A stretch of 64,000 nt of DNA from assembly GCF_008254045.1 (NCBI RefSeq), contig NZ_CP042425.1:4030001-4094000 (forward strand), in the 5' to 3' direction. The DNA comes from Limnoglobus roseus (GTDB taxonomy: Bacteria; Planctomycetota; Planctomycetia; Gemmatales; Gemmataceae). The notes under the pieces were generated by a model. That model saw only the letters and a list, made by a program, of their open reading frames with translations, was not told where the DNA came from and did not search any database. A program made the translations under genes and the position numbers. This document shows, piece after piece, positions 17,264 through 25,757 of this stretch. Every line of letters starts with the position of its first letter. Position 1 is the first letter of the stretch.

Positions 17264-18685
17264 ATGACACCCTCTGAGCCCCCGGCGAACGTCCCGCAGA
17301 GCATCCTCGTGGCCGAGGACTTGAGCGACGCGCGGGATTCGTTGCAGCAACTTTTACACCTGTCGCTGAATCTGGACGTGGACGTGGCGGCCGACGGGGC
17401 CATTGCGCTCGAGATGCTCCGCAAGAAGTCTTACAGCGTCCTCATCACCGACTTGCGGATGCCGAAGAAGTCGGGCCTCGACCTGATTCAGGCCATTCAG
17501 GACGAACGCCTGCCGGTCACGTGCATCGTCACCACCGGGCACGGCGACGTGCAAGACGCCGTGCAGGCGATGCGCCTCGGGGCGTACGACTTCCTCACGA
17601 AGGGCTACAACCCGCAGCACTTGCTGCTGTTGGTCCAAAGGGCCTTGAGCGAACGGGCTTTGCGCGACGAGGTGATCGCCCTGCGGTCGCAGCTCCAAGG
17701 CCGGCATTCCTTCCAGAACGTGCTCAGCAAAAGTCCGAAGATGGCGGACCTGTTCGACCTGATCTCGAACATCTCGGACACGTCGAGTACGGTCCTGATC
17801 CTCGGCGAAACGGGTACCGGGAAGGAACAAATCGGGCGGGCCATTCACCAGGCATCGTCGAAGATTCGGCCGGGGGCTTTCGTGGCCGTCAACTGCGCGG
17901 CCTTGCCGGAAACGTTGCTGGAGAGCGAACTGTTCGGCCACGAGAAAGGCTCGTTCACCGGGGCACTCGCCCAGCGGAAGGGGCGGTTCGAGCAAGCCCA
18001 AAACGGCACCCTCTTCCTCGACGAAATCGGCGACGTGCCGTTGTCGATGCAAGTGAAACTATTGCGGGTTCTGCAGGAACGCCGCATCGAGCGGGTTGGC
18101 GGGACCACGTCGATCGACATCGACGTCCGGGTCATTGCGGCAACCCACCAACCGATCGAAAAGCTCGTCAAGGAAGGGAAGTTCCGAGAAGACCTGTACT
18201 ACCGCCTGAACGTAATCCGGATCGAAATTCCGCCCCTGCGAGAACGCCCCGAGGACATCCCGGTTCTGGCCGAGCACTTCCTCGCGAAGTTCGCACGCCC
18301 CGGGCAGAACGTCACGATCACGCCAGAAGCGATGCAGGTTCTGTTGAAGTACGATTGGGCAGGGAACGTCCGCCAACTGGAAAACGCCATCGAGCGGGCT
18401 TGTGTCACCGCACGGGATGGGGTGATTCGACCGAATAATCTGCCCAGCGATGTCGCCCGACAGAACGAAAGTAAGCACCCGCTTCAGGTTGATTTAAGTC
18501 GTCCTCTCGCGGAACAACTCGCGCAAATCACTGCGCACTACGAAGAGCGATATTTGCGCAAGGCCCTTCGAAAAACTCGAGGACATGTCGGCAAATGCGC
18601 CACAATTTCCGGCCTGAGCCGTCGGAGCGTGACGGACAAGATCGCCCACTACAAGATTGACAAGGCGCAGTTCAAGCAGGACTGA
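17264..18685 (+). CDS. NtrC-type sigma-54 activator
   Basis: 473 aa. The receiver domain (about 14-130) has SVLITDLRMPKKSG with the phospho-acceptor Asp. The AAA+ domain (about 155-385) has Walker A GETGTGKEQIGR, the sigma-54 contact loop GSFTGA, Walker B LFLDEIGDVP and arginine fingers (LRERPEDIPVLAEHF). The C-terminal Fis-type HTH reads RGHVGKCATISGLSRRSVTD. It sits directly before sigma-54 promoters at 18705 and 19377, so it is the natural candidate to activate them, probably under the divergent PAS kinase. Confidence 0.95.
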   Translation: MTPSEPPANVPQSILVAEDLSDARDSLQQLLHLSLNLDVDVAADGAIALEMLRKKSYSVLITDLRMPKKSGLDLIQAIQDERLPVTCIVTTGHGDVQDAVQAMRLGAYDFLTKGYNPQHLLLLVQRALSERALRDEVIALRSQLQGRHSFQNVLSKSPKMADLFDLISNISDTSSTVLILGETGTGKEQIGRAIHQASSKIRPGAFVAVNCAALPETLLESELFGHEKGSFTGALAQRKGRFEQAQNGTLFLDEIGDVPLSMQVKLLRVLQERRIERVGGTTSIDIDVRVIAATHQPIEKLVKEGKFREDLYYRLNVIRIEIPPLRERPEDIPVLAEHFLAKFARPGQNVTITPEAMQVLLKYDWAGNVRQLENAIERACVTARDGVIRPNNLPSDVARQNESKHPLQVDLSRPLAEQLAQITAHYEERYLRKALRKTRGHVGKCATISGLSRRSVTDKIAHYKIDKAQFKQD

Positions 18686-18704
18686 GCAGTGCGCCGCGGG
18701 TGTC

Positions 18705-18719
18705 TGGCACCATTCTTGC
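18705..18719 (+). promoter_or_regulatory. Sigma-54 (-24/-12) promoter for the DUF2383 gene
   Basis: TGGCAC-CATTC-TTGC, an exact match to the TGGCAC-N5-TTGC consensus, followed by T. The predicted start is near 18731, about 40 nt before the ATG at 18770. Confidence 0.88.
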
Positions 18720-18769
18720 TCAATTGCCATCCACTTTGCGGTTCCATGCACTCGTCGGGGTAGAGACAC

Positions 18770-19264
18770 ATGACCCTTCACACTGCGGAATACAAGACCA
18801 CGGAACAGGCCTCCCAATTCACGGACAGTAACCGCGAGGCAATGAACTCCTTACTGCGGGGGGAGTTGTCGGCCGCCGAGACTTACGAACAAGCGATCCC
18901 GAAGTTTGAGGACATGAACGTCCGCTCGACGCTCAGCCACATCCGGGACGAACACCGGCAAGCCATCGACATCCTGCAATCTCACATCCGGCACATGGGC
19001 GGCACCCCGAGTGAAAAGTCGGGCATATGGGGCACGATGGTTACCACCCTGACGGAGGCCGCGAAAATCCTCGGCCCGCAAACCGTTCTCGGGACTCTGC
19101 AACAAGGCGAGGAAGTCGGCATCGGCAGCTTCGAAGCCATGATCGAAGACCAGAGCGTGCCGACGGAGTGCAAGAACGTCATTCACACGGAATTGCTGCC
19201 GCGGTGCAAGGCCCACATCCAAACGCTCGACACACTTTCCAAGAGCTTGGAAAGCAAATCGTAG
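18770..19264 (+). CDS. DUF2383 (PA2169-type) four-helix-bundle protein
   Basis: 164 aa, soluble, all helical. It contains the ferritin-like pattern of the DUF2383 family: NSLLRGELSAAETYEQAIPK, then LSHIRDEHRQAIDILQSHIR, then a second pair of helices with EEVGIGSFEAMIED. Glu and His residues spaced as in di-iron bundles are present (ExxxxxE, DEH). Family members are stress- or stationary-phase proteins of unknown chemistry. It is expressed from the sigma-54 promoter at 18705; a hairpin at 19287-19312 follows. Confidence 0.88.
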   Translation: MTLHTAEYKTTEQASQFTDSNREAMNSLLRGELSAAETYEQAIPKFEDMNVRSTLSHIRDEHRQAIDILQSHIRHMGGTPSEKSGIWGTMVTTLTEAAKILGPQTVLGTLQQGEEVGIGSFEAMIEDQSVPTECKNVIHTELLPRCKAHIQTLDTLSKSLESKS

Positions 19265-19286
19265 TGACCGCGACGATCTCCCTCCA

Positions 19287-19312
19287 AGACCGCAGGCAGG
19301 TGCCTGCGGTCT
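19287..19312 (+). terminator. Hairpin after the DUF2383 gene
   Basis: Arms AGACCGCAGGCA (19287-19298) and TGCCTGCGGTCT (19301-19312) are perfect complements with a 2-nt centre. CTGTTTATG follows, so the T-run is weak. It probably ends the upstream message. Confidence 0.6.
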
Positions 19313-19376
19313 GACTGTTTATGTCCTGCTGAGTCCCATCACACTTCGCAATTCCATCTTGATGTTCTTTTGCCTT

Positions 19377-19391
19377 TGGCACCCCTCTTGC
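19377..19391 (+). promoter_or_regulatory. Sigma-54 (-24/-12) promoter for the DUF1328 gene
   Basis: TGGCAC-CCCTC-TTGC matches the consensus exactly, followed by T. The predicted start near 19403 leaves a leader of about 45 nt to the ATG at 19448. Confidence 0.88.
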
Positions 19392-19447
19392 TTTATTCTA
19401 TTCACTCTCTTCCTCAGAGAGTCTTAAACCACTAACGGGAGACGGCC

Positions 19448-19621
19448 ATGTTACACTATTCCCTCGTTTTCCTGGTCATCGCACTGCTCGCGGGCATTTT
19501 CGGATTTACTGACGTGGCCGGAACTTCTATGTACGCGGCACAAATACTCTTCTTCGTCTTTCTCGTGTTCTTCGTTGTCTCGTTGCTGGTCGGACGCCGG
19601 ACACCAACGGAGGCGATTTAA
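19448..19621 (+). CDS. DUF1328/YtjA-type small membrane protein
   Basis: 57 aa: MLHYSLVFLVIALLAGIFGF, a short polar turn (TDVAGTSMYAAQ), then a second hydrophobic span (FFVFLVFFVVSLLVG) and a basic tail. Two membrane helices and the FGF motif between them define the family. GGGAG stands about 8 nt before the ATG. The promoter at 19377 drives it. A second member of the family is encoded on the other strand at 20524-20697. Confidence 0.88.
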   Translation: MLHYSLVFLVIALLAGIFGFTDVAGTSMYAAQILFFVFLVFFVVSLLVGRRTPTEAI

Positions 19622-19671
19622 CACCGCTCTCTTGTGAAGACATTCACAACGTAAAGCATGGGGGATGATTC

Positions 19672-20184
19672 ATGACTATGACATTGGCGATTCGACCTTC
19701 TGAGATGGAACTCCCCGACCGATTGGCGACGATTGCCTCCAACGGACCGACGGCCATCGCCCACCGCCTGAGCGAATTGGACACCGAATGGACGACCGGC
19801 CGGGCCGTCAAGGCGACGACGGGTCTCCTACTGGTAGCCGGTATCTTCCTGGCCGCATTTGTGGATCCTTGGTGGTTGATTTTGCCGGCCGTAGCCGGTG
19901 CTGCCTTGCTGCAGTACATGTTCTTCCGCCGCAGTTGGCTCACGCACATTTTCTCGGCGGCCGGACTGCGATCGGGTGCAGAGATTGAAAACGAGCGAAT
20001 CGCACTCCGCGTCTTGCGAGGTGACTTCCAGCAACTGCCAACAGTTTTTCAGGTCGAAGACCGGGACGCCGTGTGCCGGATGGAAGGCGAGGGCGGTTCC
20101 TGTGTCGGGGACGAGTGCACGAAAATCGATCCTCGAGATGCGGCCACGATGATCCTTGAACAGACCGGCGGTTCGAAACACTAA
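19672..20184 (+). CDS. DUF2892-like membrane protein with Cys-containing tail
   Basis: 170 aa. An N-terminal soluble helix (residues 1-45) is followed by two membrane spans (VKATTGLLLVAGIFLAAFVD and WWLILPAVAGAALLQYMFF). The tail has CRMEGEGGSCVGDECTKID with three cysteines that could bind metal or form disulfides. The helix pair resembles the YgaP-type DUF2892 region. It lies 50 bp after the DUF1328 gene, probably in the same sigma-54 transcript, which ends at the large hairpin 20186-20258. Confidence 0.7.
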   Translation: MTMTLAIRPSEMELPDRLATIASNGPTAIAHRLSELDTEWTTGRAVKATTGLLLVAGIFLAAFVDPWWLILPAVAGAALLQYMFFRRSWLTHIFSAAGLRSGAEIENERIALRVLRGDFQQLPTVFQVEDRDAVCRMEGEGGSCVGDECTKIDPRDAATMILEQTGGSKH

Positions 20185-20185
20185 T

Positions 20186-20258
20186 TCTGCCGAGTGAAAC
20201 ACAAATAGAAGGAGCCGCTCAGATAGCGGCTCCTTCTATTTGTGTTTCACTCGGCAGA
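20186..20258. repeat. 34-bp perfect inverted repeat, 5-nt loop
   Basis: Arms 20186-20219 and 20225-20258 are exact complements; the left arm begins TCTGCCGAGTGAAACACAAA and the loop is CAGAT. It begins one base after the stop codon of the DUF2892-like gene. There is no T-run. It is probably a bidirectional 3'-end structure, but is much longer than normal terminators and similar in build to the one at 188-266, with a different sequence. Confidence 0.9.
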
Positions 20259-20316
20259 TATACATTCAATTTGAATCTTCAGGCCGGACACGCTGTTCAA
20301 GTTGAAGCATGAAACG

Positions 20317-20350
20317 CGAGCGGGGCGAGCCGTTTGGCTCGCCCCGCTCG
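20317..20350 (-). terminator. 15-bp hairpin after the 41-aa membrane peptide
   Basis: CGAGCGGGGCGAGCC (20317-20331), loop GTTT, GGCTCGCCCCGCTCG (20336-20350). It lies about 20 nt beyond the stop of the leftward 41-aa gene. On that strand CGTTTCAT follows, a weak U-tract. Confidence 0.65.
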
Positions 20351-20370
20351 GATGATGGGAGGTCAATTGC

Positions 20371-20496
20371 TTACCACTTGGTGCAGCCACCGATCACCAG
20401 CGCGATCAGGATCACCGGGATCGGCATGCCCAGCAGCCAGGCAATGGCGGCATAGCTAATACGGGCGGCACGGTTGGCGGCATTTTGGATCTTCAT
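20371..20496 (-). CDS. 41-aa membrane peptide
   Basis: MKIQNAANRAARISYAAIAW, then LLGMPIPVILIALVIGGCTKW. A short amphipathic basic start is followed by one hydrophobic span ending in a Cys. AAGGTG lies just before the ATG. It starts 27 nt after the stop of the leftward DUF1328 gene, so both probably share the sigma-54 promoter at 20751-20765. No family is recognised. The size fits small envelope-stress peptides. Confidence 0.65.
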   Translation of the reverse strand: MKIQNAANRAARISYAAIAWLLGMPIPVILIALVIGGCTKW

Positions 20497-20523
20497 AGAG
20501 CACCTTATTGAGGGAGTGAGAAG

Positions 20524-20697
20524 TCACAGTTCCGATGAGGTCTTGAAGCTCCCCACGATCAAGAAGATGACCGCGAGAATCAAAAAGACCGCACACAGTG
20601 CTTGCGCTACCACGAATGAGAGTCCGGCGATGAGGCCGAAGCCAAACGTGGCGGCCAGCAAAGCAATCGCAAAAAATGCGATGGCCAATCGTAACAT
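20524..20697 (-). CDS. DUF1328/YtjA-type small membrane protein, second copy
   Basis: 57 aa from ATG 20697: MLRLAIAFFAIALLAATFGF then GLIAGLSFVVAQALCAVFLI and LAVIFLIVGSFKTSSEL. Two hydrophobic helices are separated by the family's FGFG turn. I chose the internal Met because the longer frame is not conserved in style and would overlap the promoter. The gene runs opposite to the copy at 19448-19621; each has its own -24/-12 promoter. Confidence 0.88.
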   Translation of the reverse strand: MLRLAIAFFAIALLAATFGFGLIAGLSFVVAQALCAVFLILAVIFLIVGSFKTSSEL

Positions 20698-20750
20698 GTG
20701 ACCCATCCGGTTCGTATCGGAGCAGTCGTTTGCTACGCGAAGAACAGGAT

Positions 20751-20765
20751 GCACCTTGAATGCCA
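20751..20765 (-). promoter_or_regulatory. Sigma-54-like promoter for the leftward DUF1328 gene
   Basis: On the minus strand TGGCAT-TCAAG-GTGC. The GG and GC dinucleotides that define -24/-12 are correctly spaced; the sixth base and the base before TGC deviate from consensus. It lies about 50 nt before the ATG at 20697 and immediately beyond the stop of the DAHP synthase gene. Confidence 0.7.
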
Positions 20766-20770
20766 AAAGC

Positions 20771-21883
20771 TCATTTTCCCGGCGGCGTTGAGCGGGTACG
20801 GCGAGATCGCACGGCCCCCGCGAGTTCTTCCAGCACCTGGACCGTCTCGGCCCACCCGATGCACCCGTCGGTCACGCTCTGACCGTAAGTCAACGCGCGG
20901 CCCACGGTCAGGTCTTGCCGACCCTCGACCAGATTCGACTCGGCCATCATGCCGACGATCCGCCGGTCCCCGCCGGCCACCTGCGCGGCGACCGCGGCCG
21001 CCACGGCCGGTTGCCGGTCGTACCGCTTGCTGCTGTTGGCGTGCGACACATCAACCATCAGTCGTTCGGGGAGACCGGCCGCGGCCAGTGCACGACAGGC
21101 TGCGGCAACACTCGGGGCGTCGTAGTTCGGGGCCGAGCCACCCCGCAGGATGACGTGGCAGGCGTCGTTCCCCCGCGTTTCGACGATCGCAACTTGGCCG
21201 TTCTTGTGAACCGACAGGAAGTGGTGCGGTCGGCCGGCCGCCAGGATTGCATCAACCGCAACCTGCACGTCCCCGTCCGTCGCGTTCTTGAACCCGATTG
21301 GCGCGGACAGGCCGCTGGCGAGTTCGCGGTGGACTTGCGATTCCGTCGTTCTCGCCCCGATGGCCCCCCAACTCACCAGGTCGCCGATGTACTGCGGCGA
21401 GATGGTGTCGAGAAACTCGCACCCGGCCGGCACGCGGAGGCCGTTCACCCGGATGAGCAGGTCGCGAGCGATCCGCAGTCCCTCGTTGATACGGAATGTG
21501 CCGTCCAGGGCCGGGTCGTTAATCAGCCCCTTCCACCCCACGGTCGTCCGCGGCTTCTCGAAGTAGACGCGCATGACCACTTCCAGGTCGGCGGCCAACC
21601 GCTGCCGAACTTCTACTAAGCGGCTGGCGTATTCGAGGGCCGCGGCCGGGTCGTGGATCGAACACGGCCCGACGATGACGAGTAGGCGGTCGTCCCGGCC
21701 GTCGAGGATCTCCCGCACGGTGGACCGCGTTCGGGCGACGAGTTCCTCGGCCGGCGACCCGCTAATTGGGAAGAAGCGGATGAGGCTTTCCGGCGGCGGG
21801 AGCGGAACGACGGAGGCGATCCGTTCGTCGTCGGTGCGTGAGGTCCGGTCCGAGTGAAACGGGGGCGTGGGGTCGGTGGTCAA
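20771..21883 (-). CDS. 3-deoxy-7-phosphoheptulonate (DAHP) synthase, type I
   Basis: 370 aa. It condenses phosphoenolpyruvate and erythrose-4-phosphate in the first step of the shikimate pathway (AroF/G/H family, usual length about 350). Seen: LLVIVGPCSIHDPAAALEYA, YFEKPRTTVGWKGLINDPAL, GARTTESQVHRELASGLSAP and VDVSHANSSK, the substrate- and metal-binding motifs. I chose TTG 21883 because AGGAG stands 5 nt before it; no ATG fits. It follows the serine dehydratase gene by 34 nt and is probably co-transcribed with it. Confidence 0.93.
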   Translation of the reverse strand: MTTDPTPPFHSDRTSRTDDERIASVVPLPPPESLIRFFPISGSPAEELVARTRSTVREILDGRDDRLLVIVGPCSIHDPAAALEYASRLVEVRQRLAADLEVVMRVYFEKPRTTVGWKGLINDPALDGTFRINEGLRIARDLLIRVNGLRVPAGCEFLDTISPQYIGDLVSWGAIGARTTESQVHRELASGLSAPIGFKNATDGDVQVAVDAILAAGRPHHFLSVHKNGQVAIVETRGNDACHVILRGGSAPNYDAPSVAAACRALAAAGLPERLMVDVSHANSSKRYDRQPAVAAAVAAQVAGGDRRIVGMMAESNLVEGRQDLTVGRALTYGQSVTDGCIGWAETVQVLEELAGAVRSRRTRSTPPGK

Positions 21884-21917
21884 CGCTGCTCCTGAGAATA
21901 AGTAGGGTTCGGCTCGT

Positions 21918-23282
21918 TTAACACTCGACGCGGTTGACGGCCAGACCGCCGAGCGATGTTTCCTTGTACTGCACCTGCATGTCCGCCCCGGTCCGCCGCA
22001 TCGTCTCGATGACGTGGTCGAGCGAGATGCGGTGAGTGCCATCGCCGTGCAGAACGGCCAACCGGGCGGCGTTGACCGCCTTCACCGCGCCCATCGTGTT
22101 CCGCTCGATGCACGGCACCTGAACCAAGCCGCCGACCGGGTCGCAGGTCAGCCCGAGGTTGTGCTCCATTCCGATCTCGGCGGCGTTCTCGATCTGGGCG
22201 TTCGTCCCGCCCATGACCGCGGCCAAGCCTGCGGCGGCCATGCTGCACGCCACGCCCACTTCCCCCTGACACCCGACCTCGGCGGCCGACAGCGAGGCGT
22301 TCCGCTTGTACAGCATGCCGACGGCGGCGGCCGTCAGCAGGAACCGCCGGCCGTTCTCGGCCGTCGCACCCGGGTAGAACCGGTAGTAGTAGGCGAGGAC
22401 GGCCGGGATGACGCCGGCCGCGCCGTTGGTCGGGGCGGTCACGACCCGCCCGCCGGCCGCGTTCTCCTCGTTGACGGCCAGCGCGAACAGGCTGACCCAA
22501 TCGAAGACCGCGAGCGGATCGACGGTCGCGGTGGCGGTCAGTTGGCGGTGGAGGTTGTGCGCCCGCCGCTTAACGCCGAGGCCGCCGGGCAGGGTGCCGC
22601 CGGTCGCCATCCCGCGGGCCATGCACTGGTCCATCACGCCCCAGATGTGGTCGAGGCCGGCGTCGGTTTCGTGCGGCGGCCGCCACGTGGCCTCGTTCTC
22701 GGCGATGATGTCGGCGATGGCCAACCCGGTTCGCCGGCCGATGGCGAGCAGCTCCGCGGCGGAAGTGAACGGGTGGGGGACGGGGCCGGGTCGCCCGCCA
22801 GCCGTTTCCTCCCCTTCGCGAACCACGAAGCCGCCGCCGACCGAGTAGTACGTCTCCTGGAACAATTCTTCCCCGGACGCCGCGTAGGCCGTGAAGCGGA
22901 CGCCGTTCGGGTGGAACGGCAGCGTCTCGGTTTCGTGGAACAGGAGATCGTCGGCCTCGCGGAAGGGGACGATGACTTCCCCGCCGAGGCGGAGCTTTTC
23001 GGTGCCGCGGATCACGTCCACCAGAGCGTCAGCGGCGTCCGCATCGACGGTGTCCGGCTTCTCCCCCGAAAGGCCGAGGAGCACCGCCTTGTCGGTGGCG
23101 TGCCCGCGGCCGGTCAGGGCAAGTGAGCCGTAGAGATCCGTGACGACGCGGCCGACGGTCGGCAGGATTGCAGATTCGCGCAGGGCTGAGACGAACCGAA
23201 AGGCGGCGACCATCGGCCCAACGGTGTGCGAACTCGACGGACCAATGCCGACTTTGAACAGGTCGAAGACGCTCAGATTCAT
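21918..23282 (-). CDS. sdaA: L-serine ammonia-lyase (serine dehydratase), iron-sulfur type
   Basis: 454 aa, single-chain form like E. coli SdaA (about 454 aa). It converts L-serine to pyruvate and ammonia with a [4Fe-4S] cluster. Seen: MNLSVFDLFKVGIGPSSSHT (beta domain start with the SSSHT motif), TAPTNGAAGVIPAVLAYYYR, VGCQGEVGVACSMAAAGLAA (cluster Cys) and LTCDPVGGLVQVPCIERN (cluster Cys). First gene of a likely two-gene unit with the DAHP synthase. Confidence 0.95.
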   Translation of the reverse strand: MNLSVFDLFKVGIGPSSSHTVGPMVAAFRFVSALRESAILPTVGRVVTDLYGSLALTGRGHATDKAVLLGLSGEKPDTVDADAADALVDVIRGTEKLRLGGEVIVPFREADDLLFHETETLPFHPNGVRFTAYAASGEELFQETYYSVGGGFVVREGEETAGGRPGPVPHPFTSAAELLAIGRRTGLAIADIIAENEATWRPPHETDAGLDHIWGVMDQCMARGMATGGTLPGGLGVKRRAHNLHRQLTATATVDPLAVFDWVSLFALAVNEENAAGGRVVTAPTNGAAGVIPAVLAYYYRFYPGATAENGRRFLLTAAAVGMLYKRNASLSAAEVGCQGEVGVACSMAAAGLAAVMGGTNAQIENAAEIGMEHNLGLTCDPVGGLVQVPCIERNTMGAVKAVNAARLAVLHGDGTHRISLDHVIETMRRTGADMQVQYKETSLGGLAVNRVEC

Positions 23283-23402
23283 CGGCTACTCCCGGAGAGG
23301 AAACGCCGACGCGGAGAACGACGGTCAATTCGTTAAGTCTATTATCGACCGCGTGCGGGGAGAAGGAAGGTGTGTCGATCAGATGAGTTCCGTTGCGCGC
23401 AA

Positions 23403-23442
23403 AAAGAGGAGGGGGCGGCTTGTTAGCCGCCCCCTCCTCTTT
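23403..23442 (-). terminator. 18-bp intrinsic terminator
   Basis: AAAGAGGAGGGGGCGGCT (23403-23420), loop TGTT, AGCCGCCCCCTCCTCTTT (23425-23442). On the minus strand the stem runs into TTTTT at 23405-23401, ending the leftward permease/DUF883 transcript. Confidence 0.85.
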
Positions 23443-23460
23443 ACCGACACATTTTCGACA

Positions 23461-23820
23461 TTACACCCGGCACGCTCGACTGAGCAGGAACCCCGCCCCG
23501 AACGCGATGAGCAGCGAAGGTAGCGGGTTCCGTTTCACTAACTCGGCCACGTCTTGGCCGTATTCTTGAACGCGGTCGCCGACTTGCTCCGCCGCCTTCA
23601 TGCCTTGTCGGGCGGTTTGCGAGACGCGGTCGGCCACGAACTGAGCTTCGTCCTGCACGGTGCCCGCGATCGCGCGGAACTTATCCTGGGCCTTCTCAGC
23701 CACTTGCGAGGCACCATCGGCCACGCGGCTGATGACGTCTCCGCTACTGTCCGCGGCCCGCTTACCCACATCGGCGATGTTGTCGATGCCGTTATTCATG
23801 CGATCTTTGATATCGGCCAT
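23461..23820 (-). CDS. DUF883/YqjD-like membrane-anchored helical protein
   Basis: 119 aa. A long amphipathic, Ala/Asp/Lys-rich helix (MADIKDRMNNGIDNIADVGK and KAQDKFRAIAGTVQDEAQFV) is followed by VKRNPLPSLLIAFGAGFLLS, the C-terminal membrane anchor typical of ElaB/YqjD/DUF883 proteins. These associate with the inner membrane and ribosomes in stationary phase in E. coli. It lies 30 nt after the permease gene and is most likely in the same sigma-54 transcript. Confidence 0.85.
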   Translation of the reverse strand: MADIKDRMNNGIDNIADVGKRAADSSGDVISRVADGASQVAEKAQDKFRAIAGTVQDEAQFVADRVSQTARQGMKAAEQVGDRVQEYGQDVAELVKRNPLPSLLIAFGAGFLLSRACRV

Positions 23821-23850
23821 GATGAACTCCTTGGGCGAATGCCAATTGGC

Positions 23851-25719
23851 TCACGAAACGACGTTGGTAACTTGTGCAGCGCCCGTGCCAATCAGCGGCG
23901 GCTCCTGCGATTTTTTCTCAACCTTAACCTCGGCTTCCACGAGCGGCCGCCAGGAGGCGAGTTTGGTCAGGGTCTCGGTCATTTTCACCTCGACTGCGGT
24001 TGCCCCCACGGCAATGAGTTCTGCAAAACTGTCCGAGTTCGCCACGTCCCCCCACCGTCCGACGAGGATGCGCACGTCCTTGTTGTGCTGCCGCAGTCGC
24101 TTGCACAGATAGCGAACTTGCACCAACCCGGACGGCGGGAGCGATCCGATACAGACCACGTCGGGCTTGAACTCGTTCACCCGCTCGACCAACTCGGCCG
24201 CGAGGGTGTCGACGCTGAGGGTGTCGATCTTCCACTTTTTGAATTCCAGCAAGCCCGCCAGGGTGTCCAGGGCGAGTTGATCGGCCGTATCGCGGGCGGG
24301 AATGATGAGCAACCGATTTCGCCCGATCGGGTCGGCCGGGTCGGTCGGATCGGTCCCGGGCTGGTCTTGGTTCGCGATCGTGTCGGTAATGACTTCCCGC
24401 GTGGTAGCGATCACCGTCTGGAGTTGTTCGGGGGTAAACTCCCCCGAGTGCATGGCCGCCTTGGCCTGGACCAATGCCGGGTAGATGAGCGTGTCGAACA
24501 CTTCCAATGGCGCCTCGGTCGTGTTCTTCTCGATCACGCGCAAGGCGTCGTCCGCGTCTCCCGACATCAAGCGTTGGAACAAGGCCACTTCCGGCGGGAG
24601 GGGTGGTTCTGTTCCGAGAAGGATTTCCAAAAAGCGGAACCGGGTCGAGTGCCGGCCGAGAACTACCAGGCAGGTCGAGATTGGCCCGGACAGGATCAAC
24701 CCGATCGGCCCCCAGAGGAACGACCAGAACGCGGCCGAGATCAGTTGGGCGACCTCGGAGACGCCGAGCTTGGAGCCGTACAAGAAGGGTTCGATCACAT
24801 TCCCGCACAGCAATTCCAGCACGGCGTAGACGACCAAGACCGCGATGGGTTGCCACAACTCGTCGTCCGACGTGGTCGCGAAACTGAAGGCGACCGGCAG
24901 CACGACGCCGATCCAGGTGCCCAGGTACGGCACGTACCGGAGCAGGGCGGCAATGAACCCCCACAAGAGTGCGTACTGCAACCCCAGGCACCAGACGGAA
25001 AAGGCGATCACCAGCCCGAAGGAAATGTTGAGCATGAGTTGCGCGAGCAAGTACTGGCTGAGTCGCGTGGTCGCGTCATCGAGAGCCCGCGTGGTGTTCG
25101 AAACCGCTCCGTCGCCGACCAACCGGAGCAGTCGGTCTTTGAGGTCGGCTTGGGCCAACAGGATGAAGATCACGAGGATGAACGAGAACGCCGCCATGCC
25201 GAACGCTTCGGTGATCGGACCGATCACCAGATCGAGGCTGGACATCCACCGGGGGCGACTCGCCCCGACAACGACGGTCGTTTCGTCCGACGGGGTGCGG
25301 GCCTCGCGAACGCCCCCCATGATCGTGCGTTCGATGTCGTCGAAGGTTCCCTGGAGGAAGGCATTGTCGCCTGCGATTGCGTACCGGGCCTTGGCGATCT
25401 TGGCCTTCAATTGATCCGTGTTTTTGGTCAGTGAACTCGTCAGGCTGGTGACTTGTCGGGTAATGACGAAGGACGTTCCCAGAAAGAGCGAGGTAGCAAC
25501 TGCGACCGTCAACACCACGGAGAGCGCATGGCCGACCCCTCTCCGCGAGAGGAATTTCACCACGGGTGCCAGCACGTAAGAGAAGAACAACGCCATCGCG
25601 ATCGGGATGATGATGCTCCTGGCCCAGTAAAGGATGCCAAAAATGATGACGCCGCAAATCACGCTGGATTGAAGAATGACGGCGCGCTGCCAGGGTGGAC
25701 ACGATTTGACGGGGGGCAT
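23851..25719 (-). CDS. AI-2E-family permease with B12-binding-like cytosolic domain
   Basis: 622 aa from ATG 25719 (MPPVKSCPPWQRAVI). Residues about 15-370 are a polytopic AI-2E (PF01594-type) transporter with some eight membrane spans, including IFGILYWARSIIIPIAMALF and LRYVPYLGTWIGVVLPVAFS. A helical linker follows. Residues about 480-600 form a Rossmann-like fold (LLIIPARDTADQLALDTLAG, VNEFKPDVVCIGSLPPSG, VRILVGRWGD) resembling cobalamin-binding domains but without the DxHxxG histidine. Family members are usually about 350 aa, so this is a fusion. A far upstream open extension to 27396 is antisense to the radical SAM gene and not used. Confidence 0.88.
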   Translation of the reverse strand: MPPVKSCPPWQRAVILQSSVICGVIIFGILYWARSIIIPIAMALFFSYVLAPVVKFLSRRGVGHALSVVLTVAVATSLFLGTSFVITRQVTSLTSSLTKNTDQLKAKIAKARYAIAGDNAFLQGTFDDIERTIMGGVREARTPSDETTVVVGASRPRWMSSLDLVIGPITEAFGMAAFSFILVIFILLAQADLKDRLLRLVGDGAVSNTTRALDDATTRLSQYLLAQLMLNISFGLVIAFSVWCLGLQYALLWGFIAALLRYVPYLGTWIGVVLPVAFSFATTSDDELWQPIAVLVVYAVLELLCGNVIEPFLYGSKLGVSEVAQLISAAFWSFLWGPIGLILSGPISTCLVVLGRHSTRFRFLEILLGTEPPLPPEVALFQRLMSGDADDALRVIEKNTTEAPLEVFDTLIYPALVQAKAAMHSGEFTPEQLQTVIATTREVITDTIANQDQPGTDPTDPADPIGRNRLLIIPARDTADQLALDTLAGLLEFKKWKIDTLSVDTLAAELVERVNEFKPDVVCIGSLPPSGLVQVRYLCKRLRQHNKDVRILVGRWGDVANSDSFAELIAVGATAVEVKMTETLTKLASWRPLVEAEVKVEKKSQEPPLIGTGAAQVTNVVS

Positions 25720-25757
25720 TCGGAATACCTGAAGGAAAAGAACGTAACCTGACGATG

